Shown one piece after another: positions 5,873 to 5,993 of a stretch of 5,993 nucleotides of DNA (position 1 is the stretch's first letter; the number at the start of each line of letters is the position of its first letter). This DNA comes from Actinomycetota bacterium. GTDB taxonomy: Bacteria > Actinomycetota > Humimicrobiia > Humimicrobiales > Humimicrobiaceae. Where the stretch lies: the NCBI GenBank assembly GCA_023475715.1, contig JAMCVO010000153.1:1-5993 (forward strand). The letters are read 5' to 3'. A program made the position numbers and the translations under genes. Below the pieces are notes generated by a model. That model made no database searches. It had not been told where the DNA came from and saw only the letters and a program-made list of their open reading frames with translations.

Positions 5873-5993
5873 ATGGATTTGTTGCTCGGATTGGATATTG
5901 GTTCTACAAGTATAAAAGCAAATATTTATGATTATAAAGGCAATCTAATTTCCGGTGGTTCCAGTCCAACTGTATTATCTCACCCGGATAAAG
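5873..5993 (+). CDS. FGGY-family carbohydrate kinase, N-terminal fragment
   Basis: Only the first 40 codons are inside the window. The opening MDLLLGLDIGSTSIKANIYD matches the N-terminal ATP-binding strand and phosphate-1 loop of FGGY sugar kinases (D8, G10, S11, T12, S13, K15), followed by the usual D-x-x-G turn (YDYKGN) and a segment ending at SHPDK. FGGY kinases phosphorylate sugars or polyols such as xylulose, ribulose, fuculose, rhamnulose, gluconate or glycerol, and this fragment is too short to choose among them. AAGAGGTG (5859-5866) is well placed 6 nt before the ATG. The position after a sugar transporter locus fits the role of trapping the imported substrate by phosphorylation. The ASKHA superfamily also includes other enzymes with a similar first strand, such as activators of 2-hydroxyacyl-CoA dehydratases, but the pattern here is closer to FGGY. 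Confidence 0.85.
   Translation, partial: MDLLLGLDIGSTSIKANIYDYKGNLISGGSSPTVLSHPDK

Overview
This is an AT-rich bacterial window in which every supportable gene lies on the + strand. The low GC, frequent ATA, AGA and AGG codons, GGAGG-type ribosome binding sites and a lipobox signal peptide fit an anaerobic Firmicutes- or Atribacteria-like genome. That placement is inference from style only; no taxonomic marker gene is present.

Region 1 (1-2346) is the downstream part of a ribose/galactose-type (CUT2) sugar ABC transporter operon. It holds the C-terminal end of the ATP-binding subunit and then two different RbsC-like permeases. The substrate-binding protein is not in the window. The ATPase reads well only if one base is removed near position 30. 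As given, the reading frame is broken between the signature-motif region and Walker B, so the gene is either frameshifted or contains a sequence error.

Region 2 (2347-4832) starts with a 129-bp spacer carrying a plausible sigma-A promoter. It is followed by two tandem, diverged paralogues of the uroporphyrinogen decarboxylase / corrinoid methyltransferase superfamily. Neither has the N-terminal arginine-rich motif of true HemE. Both keep a His-x-Cys pair (HSCG) like the zinc site of MtaA/MtbA-type methyltransferases, but the usual third cysteine position appears to be Gln in one and Asn in the other.

Region 3 (4833-5287) is a long, very AT-rich spacer with no convincing gene. It contains several inverted repeats, an orphan Shine-Dalgarno-like sequence in a hairpin loop, and an extended -10 promoter candidate just before the next gene.

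Region 4 (5288-5993) encodes a small secreted lipoprotein with a single cupin domain. A 105-bp spacer with a long, nearly perfect hairpin follows, and then the first 40 codons of an FGGY-family carbohydrate kinase that runs off the end.

Together these genes look like a carbohydrate (or carbohydrate-like, possibly methylated) substrate utilisation locus: ABC uptake, cytoplasmic phosphorylation by the FGGY kinase, two UroD-like enzymes of unknown reaction, and a surface cupin lipoprotein. The substrate cannot be read from the sequence. The most interesting aspects are the pairing of UroD-fold paralogues with sugar transport and kinase genes, the membrane-anchored cupin, the hairpin before the kinase, and the frame break in the ATPase.
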